Part shown: positions 16,370-25,305 of the stretch, in pieces
Position numbering within the stretch: position 1 is the stretch's first letter
Layout of the letters: each line of letters starts with the position of its first letter
NCBI RefSeq assembly: GCF_017581965.1
Contig: NZ_JAGEVF010000011.1
Span: 62,001 to 126,000, forward strand
DNA: 64,000 nucleotides
Direction: 5' to 3'
Source: Winogradskyella pelagia
GTDB lineage: Bacteria > Bacteroidota > Bacteroidia > Flavobacteriales > Flavobacteriaceae
The notes under the pieces: generated by a model
Seen by the model: the letters and a program-made list of their open reading frames with translations, nothing else
Databases searched by the model: none
What the model was told of the DNA's origin: nothing
Program-made: the position numbers and the translations under genes

Positions 16370-17596
16370 TTATGTGATATCTAAATCTGATATTAATTCT
16401 TCCATCCACATTAAATCATCCATTTCATGGTCTTCAATGGCTGTACCATCTGGCAAGTAAACCTGATGGCTCTGAATTGAATTATTAACAACTTCATACG
16501 TAACATAATACAGTAAGACACCGTTGGCATCGTAAATGCTCTCTTTGGTTTTCTTGTAATCGTTCGCCGCATCTCTTGTATCTACGGTAACATAACCTAC
16601 CAAAACTAAATTTTCTGGTGTGCCTTCAAAGTATTCTTTTTTACTTACTAAGCGCATGTTGCCATTTTCAACATAGAAAAACTCTCGTGTTTTACAAAAT
16701 TCAAATACTGCACCGTCATAGTCAAAATCCCAACGTTTTAGATCAACATCATAAGCGCTATAATCGGTCATATCATCAATTCTTCTGGTACCATTATACT
16801 CGTCATAATCAATTTCTCTAAAATAAGTGTCATAATACTCAAACGCTCTATTATCATAAATATCACCTTCATCATAGTAATTAATGACACGGCCCTGAGT
16901 ATCATATTCAAAAATCTCAACGTAAATATTACCATTATCATTTTCTTCCTGTCGAGTCATATTACCATTAGTGTAAGTGTAATTATAGGTTTCTCCCCAA
17001 CTCTCATTTTCATAACTCTTTACCGTGCCGTCAGTATTGTAAGTGAAAATTTCTTCCTCACCGTCACTGTAGTTGTAGTCACCTCTATGGATTTTTTTTA
17101 CAAGTTCATTGTTGGTATTGTATTCCATCTCAACAATATCCCTAATCTGACCGTATTTTTCCTTTGTCAACTGAACAATTTTACCCTCGGTATCATAGAG
17201 ATAGGTAAAAGTAATTTCATCGTCATCATCATAGTCATAAGTTTCTATTCTAGTTGAAGACGTAATTACACCATCTGAGTTAAAGTCGTGGTTAATAGTA
17301 AATACGCCATCTCCAAACTCACCTACAACTTTAAAGTTCTGATAAGACGTTAAGGCCTTACCATCTTGGACATCGTGAGAATAATCCCAAGTCCATCTTG
17401 CATCCGAGCCAAACATCTGTTCAAAAGACATGACGAACATGGTCATATTGAATGTTTGCGTTTGGTCAATTACAATATCAATATCCTCCAGTGCGTTAGG
17501 ATCGATATAATTATTATCGTCATCATCACTACAACTGGTAAATGCAACTCCTATAACTAGAAGTATGGTCAAAAATTTTAAACTAAGTGTTTTCAT
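16370..17596 (-). CDS. Lipoprotein with YD/RHS-like repeats
   Basis: A 408-residue lipoprotein with leader FLTILLVIGVAFTSC (Cys21), followed by an Asp/Asn-rich linker SDDDDNN. From about residue 110 to 300 it carries irregular YD-type repeats: 'YDTEGKIVQLTKEKY', 'YNTNNELVKKIHRG', 'YNTDGTVKSYEN', 'YTNGNMTRQEEN' and 'YDTQGRVINYYDEG', each a short beta-hairpin unit. Such repeats form beta-rich shells in RHS/YD proteins. Here there are few and no toxin domain follows, so a structural surface role is more likely. It is monocistronic. Confidence 0.75.
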   Translation of the reverse strand: MKTLSLKFLTILLVIGVAFTSCSDDDDNNYIDPNALEDIDIVIDQTQTFNMTMFVMSFEQMFGSDARWTWDYSHDVQDGKALTSYQNFKVVGEFGDGVFTINHDFNSDGVITSSTRIETYDYDDDDEITFTYLYDTEGKIVQLTKEKYGQIRDIVEMEYNTNNELVKKIHRGDYNYSDGEEEIFTYNTDGTVKSYENESWGETYNYTYTNGNMTRQEENDNGNIYVEIFEYDTQGRVINYYDEGDIYDNRAFEYYDTYFREIDYDEYNGTRRIDDMTDYSAYDVDLKRWDFDYDGAVFEFCKTREFFYVENGNMRLVSKKEYFEGTPENLVLVGYVTVDTRDAANDYKKTKESIYDANGVLLYYVTYEVVNNSIQSHQVYLPDGTAIEDHEMDDLMWMEELISDLDIT

Positions 17597-17859
17597 AATT
17601 CATTGGTTTTTAAGACTGTCTACTCTAATAGCTTTTCGACTTCCGCTGGAGCAGTTTATATATCTAATATTAAACTTTTTAGATCTCGCGACTTTAATTG
17701 ACCTAAAATACTTACAGAATAAATCACATTCAATGACCGCAATCAGTTTGATGATATTAATTAAATTTAAGCTGCAATTACAAGGCCTGTTTCTTCTCCA
17801 TTAGTTATTTAGGTTTTAACTTCGTCTAAAAGACATTTATTAAAAACCTAATATTACCA

Positions 17860-18648
17860 ATGACCAATACGATTTATCAAGTAGACGCTTTTACCAACAG
17901 TCTTTTCGGAGGCAATCCAGCTGCAGTTTGCCCCTTGGACAAATGGCTCAGTGATGACCAATTACAAAATATAGCTATGGAGAATAACCTCTCAGAAACT
18001 GCTTTTTATGTTAGAGACGGTAATCGCTATCTCATAAGATGGTTTACACCAGAAGTTGAAGTTGATTTGTGCGGCCATGCCACATTGGCTTCAGCTTTTG
18101 TACTTTTTAATCATGAGAATCATCTAGGAGATACCATTGAACTTTTTTCTGAAAGAAGCGGAAACCTCACAGTTACAAAACATGGCGATTGGTTGACATT
18201 AAACTTTCCATCCGATGACATAAAGCAATTGGAACTAACAGAAAACCTATACTCTGGTTTTAACATAAGACCAAAGGCCGTTTATAAAGGCAAAACCGAT
18301 TATCTTTTTGTATTTGACAATGAAACTGACATTAAAAATCTTAATCCTGATTTTGCTGAAATAGGAAAATTAGATTGCCGCGGTATAATCGTAACCGCCA
18401 AGGGCTCTACAGTAGATTTTGTCTCACGCTTTTTTACACCACAATGTGGTATTAATGAAGATCCAGTAACTGGTTCTGCGCATACATCGTTAGCACCCTA
18501 TTGGGCAGAACAACTTAACAAAACAAGCTTAACAGCGATGCAACTCTCCGAGCGGGAAGGATATTTAAAATGTAAGCACTTAGAAAGTCGTGTTGAAATT
18601 AGCGGGCAAGCCAAGCTCTACATGACAGGAACCATCATCTTGGAATAA
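17860..18648 (+). CDS. PhzF family isomerase/epimerase-like protein
   Basis: A 262-residue protein of the diaminopimelate epimerase-like fold. Family marks: 'YQVDAFTNSLFGGNPAAVC' at residues 6-24, 'ENNLSETAFY' with the candidate catalytic Glu46, 'DLCGHATLASAFVLF', and 'GINEDPVTGSAHTSLAPYW' in the second lobe. PhzF itself isomerises dihydrohydroxyanthranilate, but no phenazine genes are present, so the physiological substrate is unknown. A serine hydrolase gene follows 65 bases downstream and may be cotranscribed. Confidence 0.9.
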   Translation: MTNTIYQVDAFTNSLFGGNPAAVCPLDKWLSDDQLQNIAMENNLSETAFYVRDGNRYLIRWFTPEVEVDLCGHATLASAFVLFNHENHLGDTIELFSERSGNLTVTKHGDWLTLNFPSDDIKQLELTENLYSGFNIRPKAVYKGKTDYLFVFDNETDIKNLNPDFAEIGKLDCRGIIVTAKGSTVDFVSRFFTPQCGINEDPVTGSAHTSLAPYWAEQLNKTSLTAMQLSEREGYLKCKHLESRVEISGQAKLYMTGTIILE

Positions 18649-18713
18649 AGAAGCCGACTATTTACCAACTATATTAATTAACTTTATTGCAGTAAATCAA
18701 TCAAAAAACACTC

Positions 18714-20174
18714 ATGAAAAAATTTATACATCTTGCCATAGTCCTACTGGTAATGCAAAGTTGTGCCCAAAAGGACAGCTCAGCTAATTTTGATTCTGAA
18801 ATTAACACCATTGAAAATGGTCTTATAACATCCATTGTTATAGAAGGTGAAAAGCCAGTTACGTATTCCATTGAGGAGCGTATGGATTTTTACAAAGTTC
18901 CTGGGATGAGTCTGGCTATTGTAAAAAATGGCGAGCTACATTGGGCGAAAGGCTATGGTATGGCAAATACCAATGACTCAATAGAAGTAACTTCAACAAC
19001 TTTATTTCAAGCAGGTTCTATTAGTAAACCAATTGCAGCCTTAGCGGCTCTAAAACTAGCAGAAGAAGGAAAATTGGATTTAGACACCGACGTTAACACC
19101 TATCTAAAAGATTGGAAGGTTGAAGACAACGAATTTACAAAAGATGAAAAAGTAACTGTACGAAGGTTACTAACACATACTGCAGGAATGACCGTCCATG
19201 GCTTTCCAGGGTATAAACCAACGGATACATTTCCGTCTATTACCCAAGTACTTAATGGCAAAGGCAATACGCCAAGAATTTTTGTGGATACACGTCCAGA
19301 TTCTATTTGGCGCTACTCTGGTGGTGGTTACACCGTGATGGAAAAAGTAGTTGAAGATATTAGCGGAATGCCTCTCGAAGACTATTTAGAGGCCAATATC
19401 CTTAATCCTATGGAGATGCAAAACAGCACCTATGCACAACCTTTGCCAAAGGAATTTCATAATGAAGTAAGTGCTGCGTATGATTATGAAGGTAATATTA
19501 TTGAAGGGCTTTGGCACAACTATCCAGAACAGGCCGCTGCTGGCCTATGGACTACGCCTACTGACCTAGCTAAATATTACAGTGAGGTATATAACATTAA
19601 CAATGGTAAACCAGACGGAGTACTTTCAAAAACTACCATTGATAAAATGCTAACCAAGCATAAAAATAATTGGGGCCTTGGTCCTGCGATAAATGATGAG
19701 GGTGAAGCTCTAAAGTTTGGACATGGTGGAAAAAATGCTGGTTTCACCAACAACATGGTTGGTTTTGTAAATTCTGGCGATGCCATAATTGTTATGACCA
19801 ATGCAGATAATGGCGGCAGTTTAGTTGAAGAAATCATTAGATCCGCATCTCAATACTACGATTGGAACCTTGCTGAACCTAGAACAATACGTTTAGCTGC
19901 ACCTAGTGACTATGACTTAAACCCTTTGTTAGGCAAATACCTCTACACTGAGGAGATTCCTGATATCGGAAAATATTATGTGCACTTATCCCGTGATGGA
20001 GAACAACTTATTATTGACAATCCAAATACTGGTGAACGCGATGTGATGCGCGCTATGGATGCGTTAAGCTTCATTGATGTAAGCGATGGCGACGAAATGC
20101 GATTTACAAAGACTAAGGATAACATAGGATTTCTCTTTAACAACAGATTTCAATTTTATAAAGTTGAGGAGTAA
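18714..20174 (+). CDS. Serine hydrolase of the beta-lactamase/S12 family, lipoprotein
   Basis: A 486-residue protein with a lipoprotein signal (LLVMQSC, Cys17). It has the penicillin-binding fold: S102-I-S-K105 in FQAGSISKPIAAL, the second motif Y-S-G in 'IWRYSGGGYTVME', and the third motif H-G-G in 'FGHGGKNAGF'. The C-terminal 100 residues form an extra beta-domain found in many S12 hydrolases. Candidate roles are a peptidase, esterase or beta-lactamase acting in the periplasm. Resistance should not be inferred from the fold alone. Confidence 0.88.
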   Translation: MKKFIHLAIVLLVMQSCAQKDSSANFDSEINTIENGLITSIVIEGEKPVTYSIEERMDFYKVPGMSLAIVKNGELHWAKGYGMANTNDSIEVTSTTLFQAGSISKPIAALAALKLAEEGKLDLDTDVNTYLKDWKVEDNEFTKDEKVTVRRLLTHTAGMTVHGFPGYKPTDTFPSITQVLNGKGNTPRIFVDTRPDSIWRYSGGGYTVMEKVVEDISGMPLEDYLEANILNPMEMQNSTYAQPLPKEFHNEVSAAYDYEGNIIEGLWHNYPEQAAAGLWTTPTDLAKYYSEVYNINNGKPDGVLSKTTIDKMLTKHKNNWGLGPAINDEGEALKFGHGGKNAGFTNNMVGFVNSGDAIIVMTNADNGGSLVEEIIRSASQYYDWNLAEPRTIRLAAPSDYDLNPLLGKYLYTEEIPDIGKYYVHLSRDGEQLIIDNPNTGERDVMRAMDALSFIDVSDGDEMRFTKTKDNIGFLFNNRFQFYKVEE

Positions 20175-20344
20175 AAACTTCCACAAGTTTGGCTCAGCTC
20201 CTAAATAGAAATATCCCTTGAGGGAATGATCAAACTAATATTTTACCAATTTACCTATTCGTTTTACCTCAAAAGGAATGATGAATATCATTTTAGACCT
20301 CAAAAGGGTATAGTATTTTTAGAAATAACTAAAATACAATACAA

Positions 20345-20947
20345 ATGAAAACGGCAGAAAACACCAAAATTATTGACAAGGCTGTTGACTTTCTCAGAAA
20401 AGCAGCCGTTGAATTAGAAGAATTTCAGGTACAAGCCTCATTGGGTAAGGCAGAATTGGAAGACTCCTATGAGGATACCAAAAAGAAATTCAATCAATTT
20501 ATTCACGACTCCAAATTTAAGATGCAACAAGGCAAGGATAAGTATGAAGATATGAGAACATCCTTTGACGAACTCATCGTACAACTCAACCTAGGAAAAG
20601 CCGAAACCCTAGACAAGTTTAAAGTACAAAAGCGTAATATCCTTCTAAAACTGCATGATATTGAAGTTAAGATCAAAACCAATGAAACACTAAATAAGCT
20701 CTATAAGTACATGCTTTTAGATATTGAAATGTTTAAAGTGAAGTTGGAAATTTTAGAAAGTAAATTAGAAAAGGGTAAGGAAGGTTTTAAAACCAATTAC
20801 GAGAAAGGGAAAACCGAGTTTGTGGAGTTTGTAGAAAATTTTAAAAAGAAGTACGAAAAGGACAAAGAAGAATCACAATGGGACCACTTTCAAGGTGAAA
20901 TGTCGGAGGCATTCCAGCATTTCAAAAAGGCCTTTAACAAAACTTAA
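20345..20947 (+). CDS. Coiled-coil protein, function unknown
   Basis: A 200-residue, highly charged, almost fully helical protein with no signal or membrane segment. About five Lys/Glu-rich segments recur with a loose pattern (e.g. 'LGKAELEDSYEDTKKKFNQF', 'LGKAETLDKFKVQKRNILL', 'LEKGKEGFKTNYEKGKTEF'). This suggests an amphipathic helix repeat, as in lipid-associated or phasin-like proteins. It is convergent with the UbiB operon, which itself encodes a similar helical protein. The lipid link is inference. Confidence 0.6.
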   Translation: MKTAENTKIIDKAVDFLRKAAVELEEFQVQASLGKAELEDSYEDTKKKFNQFIHDSKFKMQQGKDKYEDMRTSFDELIVQLNLGKAETLDKFKVQKRNILLKLHDIEVKIKTNETLNKLYKYMLLDIEMFKVKLEILESKLEKGKEGFKTNYEKGKTEFVEFVENFKKKYEKDKEESQWDHFQGEMSEAFQHFKKAFNKT

Positions 20948-20974
20948 CTAAAGCGTAACCCAACAAAGTTAATC

Positions 20975-21015
20975 AACCTGTATGTAAAATAGAACCCTGA
21001 TTTTACATACAGGTT
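20975..21015. terminator. Bidirectional terminator, 16-bp perfect stem
   Basis: AACCTGTATGTAAAAT (20975-20990) and its complement (21000-21015) enclose a 9-base loop. A T-run follows on the + strand. It separates the coiled-coil gene (+) from the UbiB gene (-). Confidence 0.85.
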
Positions 21016-21027
21016 TTTTATTTGGAC

Positions 21028-22734
21028 CTACCATTGATAATAATCCTTCTTCCGTATATCCCTTAGCATCCCAAAACCAAGTACTACAGTTAGCGCAATT
21101 CCCAAAAGACCAATAACCGAAATCTCGTTCCACAATGGAGGAATTTCACTTATTATAAATAATGAAGACCCTATGATCAAAGCAACCATAATAAAGGCAG
21201 AGACTAAATGCGTAGTTAATCTTTTAAAGGTATGTATAATGGGATCTATTCCTTTGTGTGTGAGATCTACCTCAATCTGCCCTTTGTTAATCTTTCTTAT
21301 GGCATTTTTAAGGTCCCTAGGGAATTCTTCCATATAATCCGTTAACTCAAAAATAGAATTAAACACCTTTTTACCCATTACAACAGGACTATAATTCCTA
21401 GTTATACTCTTAGACAGATACGGTCTTACCATTTCAAATTGGTCGAGTTGAGGATCTAGTTTTTCCAATACACCTTCTAGGGTTACCAAAGCTCTTGCAA
21501 AAAGGTAGAAATAGGTAGGTACTTTTAGTCCATGTGCTACGATGATATCTTTTAATTCTAATAAAACCGTACTCATTTCATTATCATGCACATCACGCAC
21601 ATAATATTTCTCAACAAACTCATTGACATCAAATTCTAAACCTCTTATATCCTTTATTACTGTAGCATCGGAAAGCTGTTGAATAGCATTAATTATTTGC
21701 TTTACATCGCGCTTTGTAATGGACGAAAATAATTGACCAAATATTTTAATATCCCTTGGTAGAATGGTTCCCATCATACCAAAGTCCAAATAACCAATAT
21801 GCTTGTTTGGCAATACCAATAAATTGCCAGGGTGTGGATCTGCGTGGAAAAAACCATATTCAAAAATCTGCTTAAAAAAACTTATACTTAATCGCCGAGC
21901 CACAACCTTGGTATCAATTCCCTTATCTTGGAGTTTTTTTAATCGGTCAATTTTAATACCAGCCATGAACTCCATAGCTAATATTTTTTCTGTTGTAAAG
22001 TTTTGATAAACCCTCGGTGCACGAGCGTACTGCTCTTGGCTATCATCAGCTTTAAGATTATTATAAAATCTTTGAATATTTATGGATTCATTAATAAAGT
22101 CCAGCTCTTTTAAAATACTAGTTTCAAAATTCTTCACCAATCCTACAGGGTCAAAACTTTTTAATGAAGGGATTCTATTCTCTAGGATTTCGGCAATAGT
22201 GTACATGACCTTAATATCCTCTAAAATAACCTCTTTAATACCTGGTCTTTGAATTTTTAAAGCCACCCGCTTTCCCGTATGCAGCGTCACCTTATGGACC
22301 TGTGCCATAGAAGCTGAAGCAAAGGGTTTGGGGTCAAACCAAGCGAATAGCTCATCAATATCCTTTTTTAATTCGCTTACCACGACTTCTTTAACCTTAT
22401 CATCAGGCATAGGAGGCACGTTATCTTGAAGTTTTTCAAATTCTAAAACGAGTTCAAATGGAATTAAATCTGGTCTATTACTTAAGATTTGGCCAAACTT
22501 AACAAAGGTTGGCCCAAGTTCTTCACACACCAAACGCATCTTCTCCCATTTTGTAAATTCCATAGCCTGAACTCTAGAACGTTTTGGAATTAGATTCTTA
22601 ATAAAGGTGTACTTCTTCCGTTCCTCTAGATGTTGTACCAAATCCTCAAAGCCATATTTAATGAGAACTTTTAAAATTTCATTATAGCGCGATACAGACT
22701 TGTATTTACGTTTTATGGAGGCAACAATACCCAT
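21028..22734 (-). CDS. ubiB: ABC1/UbiB (AarF) family atypical kinase
   Basis: A 568-residue member of the UbiB protein-kinase-like family. Visible motifs: K79-F-G-Q in GPTFVKFGQILSNRPDL (family-specific KxGQ), the Ala-rich loop ASASMAQVH (139-147), Lys160 in ALK, H297-A-D-P-H-P-G-N as catalytic loop and D317-F-G. Two C-terminal membrane helices (about 510-530 and 538-556) anchor it. UbiB proteins are ATPases that support extraction or movement of quinones and other isoprenoid lipids. The symbol marks the family, not a proven quinone role. A helical-protein gene precedes it by one base on the same strand. Confidence 0.88.
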   Translation of the reverse strand: MGIVASIKRKYKSVSRYNEILKVLIKYGFEDLVQHLEERKKYTFIKNLIPKRSRVQAMEFTKWEKMRLVCEELGPTFVKFGQILSNRPDLIPFELVLEFEKLQDNVPPMPDDKVKEVVVSELKKDIDELFAWFDPKPFASASMAQVHKVTLHTGKRVALKIQRPGIKEVILEDIKVMYTIAEILENRIPSLKSFDPVGLVKNFETSILKELDFINESINIQRFYNNLKADDSQEQYARAPRVYQNFTTEKILAMEFMAGIKIDRLKKLQDKGIDTKVVARRLSISFFKQIFEYGFFHADPHPGNLLVLPNKHIGYLDFGMMGTILPRDIKIFGQLFSSITKRDVKQIINAIQQLSDATVIKDIRGLEFDVNEFVEKYYVRDVHDNEMSTVLLELKDIIVAHGLKVPTYFYLFARALVTLEGVLEKLDPQLDQFEMVRPYLSKSITRNYSPVVMGKKVFNSIFELTDYMEEFPRDLKNAIRKINKGQIEVDLTHKGIDPIIHTFKRLTTHLVSAFIMVALIIGSSLFIISEIPPLWNEISVIGLLGIALTVVLGFGMLRDIRKKDYYQW

Positions 22735-22735
22735 A

Positions 22736-23110
22736 TTATTTTTTTGCTTCGATGTGATTTAAGCGTGCTTCTAGAAGAGCTATTTTATCTTCAGATTTTT
22801 CAAGTTTTAAATGCAAGGCCTTAATTTCGTCTAAATGGGCTACATTAATCTTTTTGTAAAACTTAATTATGAGTTCTTCGATTTTTTCCTCGAGTTCTTC
22901 TTTAGCTTGATTAGCTTTTAAAATCACCTTGTCTAAAAATTCAATTTCATTGCCTTCTTCATCCAAAATCTCTACCTCTGAAATCTTATTGAGATGCTCC
23001 TTTCCCTTTTCTGACATCTCATTAAGTCGGTCAAATAAATTATGCTCTTTTGCTAGAACATAAAGACTAGATGATAAGGTTAGTAATTCAATGATAGTTT
23101 TAGTTTTCAT
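22736..23110 (-). CDS. Phasin-like helical protein encoded with UbiB
   Basis: A 124-residue protein, mostly amphipathic helix with a final heptad coiled coil ('LHLKLEKSEDKIALLEARLNHIEAK'). The N-terminal 20 residues are mildly hydrophobic (IIELLTLSSSLYVLA) but not a clear signal. Its stop lies one base before the UbiB start, so the two are translationally linked. Similar small helical proteins accompany UbiB kinases in other genomes (general recollection) and could recruit it to membranes or lipid bodies. The family call is uncertain. Confidence 0.65.
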   Translation of the reverse strand: MKTKTIIELLTLSSSLYVLAKEHNLFDRLNEMSEKGKEHLNKISEVEILDEEGNEIEFLDKVILKANQAKEELEEKIEELIIKFYKKINVAHLDEIKALHLKLEKSEDKIALLEARLNHIEAKK

Positions 23111-23232
23111 AACTGGGATGCATTGATGTAATAATAGTCTAAATGTATTATATAATGTAGACTCTAAATATGATTGCGGTCATTTATACAAAGAAATTCT
23201 TGAGTTAAATTTATAAGTGAAAATCAGTAATC

Positions 23233-23634
23233 ATGAAAACACATTCAATCAAGAACCTAATGACCAAAAATGTCATTTGTGTATCACCAGACCAAAAATT
23301 ATTGGATGTCAAACACATCTATGAAAAGAAACACTTTCACCATCACATTCCAGTAACTAAAGACGATAAGCTTATTGGCATGATTAGCCTCGCAGATTTT
23401 ATGTATAGCTTAAATGGTGCTGGACTAGATGATAACGATAGTATTTATACAGATAAAACCGTGAAAGATATAATGATGCCTAATCCCAAATACATAGACT
23501 CTTCAACGAGTATTACAGAAACTGCACAGATGCTCTCTAAAGGAAGGTACCGCGCTTTACCAGTAGTTGAAAATGGAAAAATGGTTGGAATCATAACGAC
23601 TGCGGATATGATACGCCACTACCTCAATGAATAG
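23233..23634 (+). CDS. Tandem CBS-domain protein
   Basis: A 133-residue protein made of two CBS motifs: residues 5-60 ('IKNLMTKNVICVSPDQKLLDV ... GMISLADFMY') and 75-131 ('VKDIMMPNPKYIDSSTSITETA ... VGIITTADMIRHYL'). CBS pairs bind adenine nucleotides and report energy state to a partner. No effector domain is attached. The gene is divergent from the UbiB operon and lies 100 bases before the MlaE-type permease gene, so coupling to lipid transport is possible but unproven. Confidence 0.88.
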   Translation: MKTHSIKNLMTKNVICVSPDQKLLDVKHIYEKKHFHHHIPVTKDDKLIGMISLADFMYSLNGAGLDDNDSIYTDKTVKDIMMPNPKYIDSSTSITETAQMLSKGRYRALPVVENGKMVGIITTADMIRHYLNE

Positions 23635-23739
23635 ACAAAATCGCTATTTCAATTAGCAAAAAGCTTTGTATTACGCTGATTGATATCATTTTAGGACTAG
23701 ACCTATCGCTGTATATTTAAACTAATAATAGATGTCATT

Positions 23740-24510
23740 ATGCTTGGTTCTAGTAAGATTGAACGTTTTTTAATTGAAATCGGTGATTTAGCCTTTTTCA
23801 CAAAGCGTTTTTTTAAGGAGGTCCTGTCCAGACCTTTTGAATTTAAAGAACTTTTAAGGCAATGTTATAATGTTGGAAACCGCTCGATGTTACTTGTTGG
23901 AGTTACTGCCTTTATCATTGGTCTTGTTATCACACTCCAAACACGACCAACCTTACAGGAGTTCGGTGCAGAATCCTGGATGCCCTCCATGGTAAGTATT
24001 TCAATTATTAGAGAAATAGGACCAGTGATTATTGCTTTGACCTTTGCTGGGCGAATTGCCTCTGGTATTGGTGCCGAATTAGGTTCCATGCGTGTCACAG
24101 AACAGATTGATGCCATGGAAGTTTCAGGCACCAATCCATTTAAATATTTGGTAGTTACACGCATATTTGCCACTACCCTTATGCTTCCTATTTTAGTCAT
24201 TATTGGTGATGCAATCGCTCTATACGGCTCCTATATCATAGAAAACATTAAAGGTGATATATCGTTTAGGCTTTATTTCAACAAGGCTCTAAATGCTCTT
24301 GCTTTTAGCGATATTGTTCCCGCAACCCTTAAGACCTTTTTCTTTGGTTTTGCCATTGGTTTGGTTGGATGTTTTAAAGGATATAATTGTGAAAAAGGAA
24401 CTGTTGGTGTAGGTATAGCCGCAAATTCAGCTGTTGTCTTTGCCTCGATGCTTCTCTTTATCCTAGATTTTATCGCAGTATTTATAACTGATATCTTTTT
24501 TGAAATCTAA
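23740..24510 (+). CDS. mlaE: MlaE-type permease of an MCE lipid transporter
   Basis: A 256-residue inner-membrane protein of the MlaE/YrbE family. Typical segments: 'VGVTAFIIGLVITLQTRPTLQEFGA', 'SIIREIGPVIIALTFAGRIASGIGAELGSMRVTEQIDAME' (the EQIDAM signature) and 'FFFGFAIGLVGCFKGYNCEKGTVGVG'. With the next two genes it forms an MlaE-MlaF-MlaD core (permease, ATPase, MCE protein) that moves phospholipids between the membranes. The intergenic gaps are 3 and 9 bases, a clear operon. Confidence 0.93.
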   Translation: MLGSSKIERFLIEIGDLAFFTKRFFKEVLSRPFEFKELLRQCYNVGNRSMLLVGVTAFIIGLVITLQTRPTLQEFGAESWMPSMVSISIIREIGPVIIALTFAGRIASGIGAELGSMRVTEQIDAMEVSGTNPFKYLVVTRIFATTLMLPILVIIGDAIALYGSYIIENIKGDISFRLYFNKALNALAFSDIVPATLKTFFFGFAIGLVGCFKGYNCEKGTVGVGIAANSAVVFASMLLFILDFIAVFITDIFFEI

Positions 24511-24513
24511 GCT

Positions 24514-25296
24514 ATGAAAACACAGAAGCAACATATTTCAAAATCACACGATGTAAAGGCGTCACTACCAATTCTTAAAATTGAAAATTTAAAGAAAACC
24601 TTTGGACAAAACGAGGTATTAAAAGGCTTCAATTTAGAACTCTATGAAGGCGAAAATCTAGTTATCATGGGTAAATCTGGTAGCGGTAAATCGGTAATGA
24701 TAAAATGTCTCATTGGTTTGATGGAAGCGGACTCTGGCTATATAGAAATCATGGGGCATGATTTAATGGCATTGAATCGTGCAGAATTGGATGAGCTAAG
24801 AACAGAGGTAGGTTTCTTATTTCAAGGCAGTGCTTTATACGATTCTATGACCGTTAGGGAAAACTTGGAGTTTCCGCTTAGACGCCATAAACACAAATTT
24901 GGTATTGTTGACGAAACAACACCTTTGGTTGAAGAGGCACTTGAAAATGTGGGTTTGTTAGATGCAATCAACCTAATGCCTGCTGAACTCTCTGGTGGCA
25001 TGAAGCGACGTATCGCCTTAGCAAGAACATTAATTTTAAAACCAAAAATAATCCTATATGATGAGCCTACTAGTGGCCTAGACCCTATTACATCAAAAGA
25101 GATAATAGAACTCATGCGTAACATTCAAAAGCAATACAAAACCTCATCCTTAATTATTACACATGATGTAGATTGCGCACGAGTTGTGGCAGAACGTATG
25201 ATTTTACTGGTAGATGGGATTAATTACGCTGAGGGTACCTTTAATGATTTGGCAGCCTCTAAAGACAAGAAAATTAAGGCGTTTTTTAAACAGTAA
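24514..25296 (+). CDS. mlaF: MlaF-type ATP-binding protein of the MCE lipid transporter
   Basis: A 260-residue ABC ATPase: Walker A GKSGSGKS (53-60), Q-loop 'FLFQGSALYDSMTVREN', signature LSGG (159-162), Walker B ILYDEPTSGLDP (180-191) and switch His in IITHD. The 'FQGSALYDSMTV' segment is characteristic of the MlaF subgroup. It powers lipid transfer through the adjacent permease. About 20 residues precede the usual domain start. Confidence 0.94.
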   Translation: MKTQKQHISKSHDVKASLPILKIENLKKTFGQNEVLKGFNLELYEGENLVIMGKSGSGKSVMIKCLIGLMEADSGYIEIMGHDLMALNRAELDELRTEVGFLFQGSALYDSMTVRENLEFPLRRHKHKFGIVDETTPLVEEALENVGLLDAINLMPAELSGGMKRRIALARTLILKPKIILYDEPTSGLDPITSKEIIELMRNIQKQYKTSSLIITHDVDCARVVAERMILLVDGINYAEGTFNDLAASKDKKIKAFFKQ

Positions 25297-25305
25297 AACC
25301 TTGAA

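Noticed and set aside
17565..17804. 79-codon + strand ORF upstream of PhzF
   Set aside because: It starts inside the 5' end of the YD-repeat lipoprotein gene on the other strand, has a composition unlike neighbouring proteins and no recognisable feature.
17860..18648. Phenazine biosynthesis locus
   Set aside because: PhzF-like folds are widespread. No other phz genes occur, so no phenazine pathway can be claimed.
18714..20174. Acquired beta-lactamase resistance gene
   Set aside because: The S12 fold is shared by peptidases and esterases. Nothing in context (no mobile element, no regulator) points to resistance.
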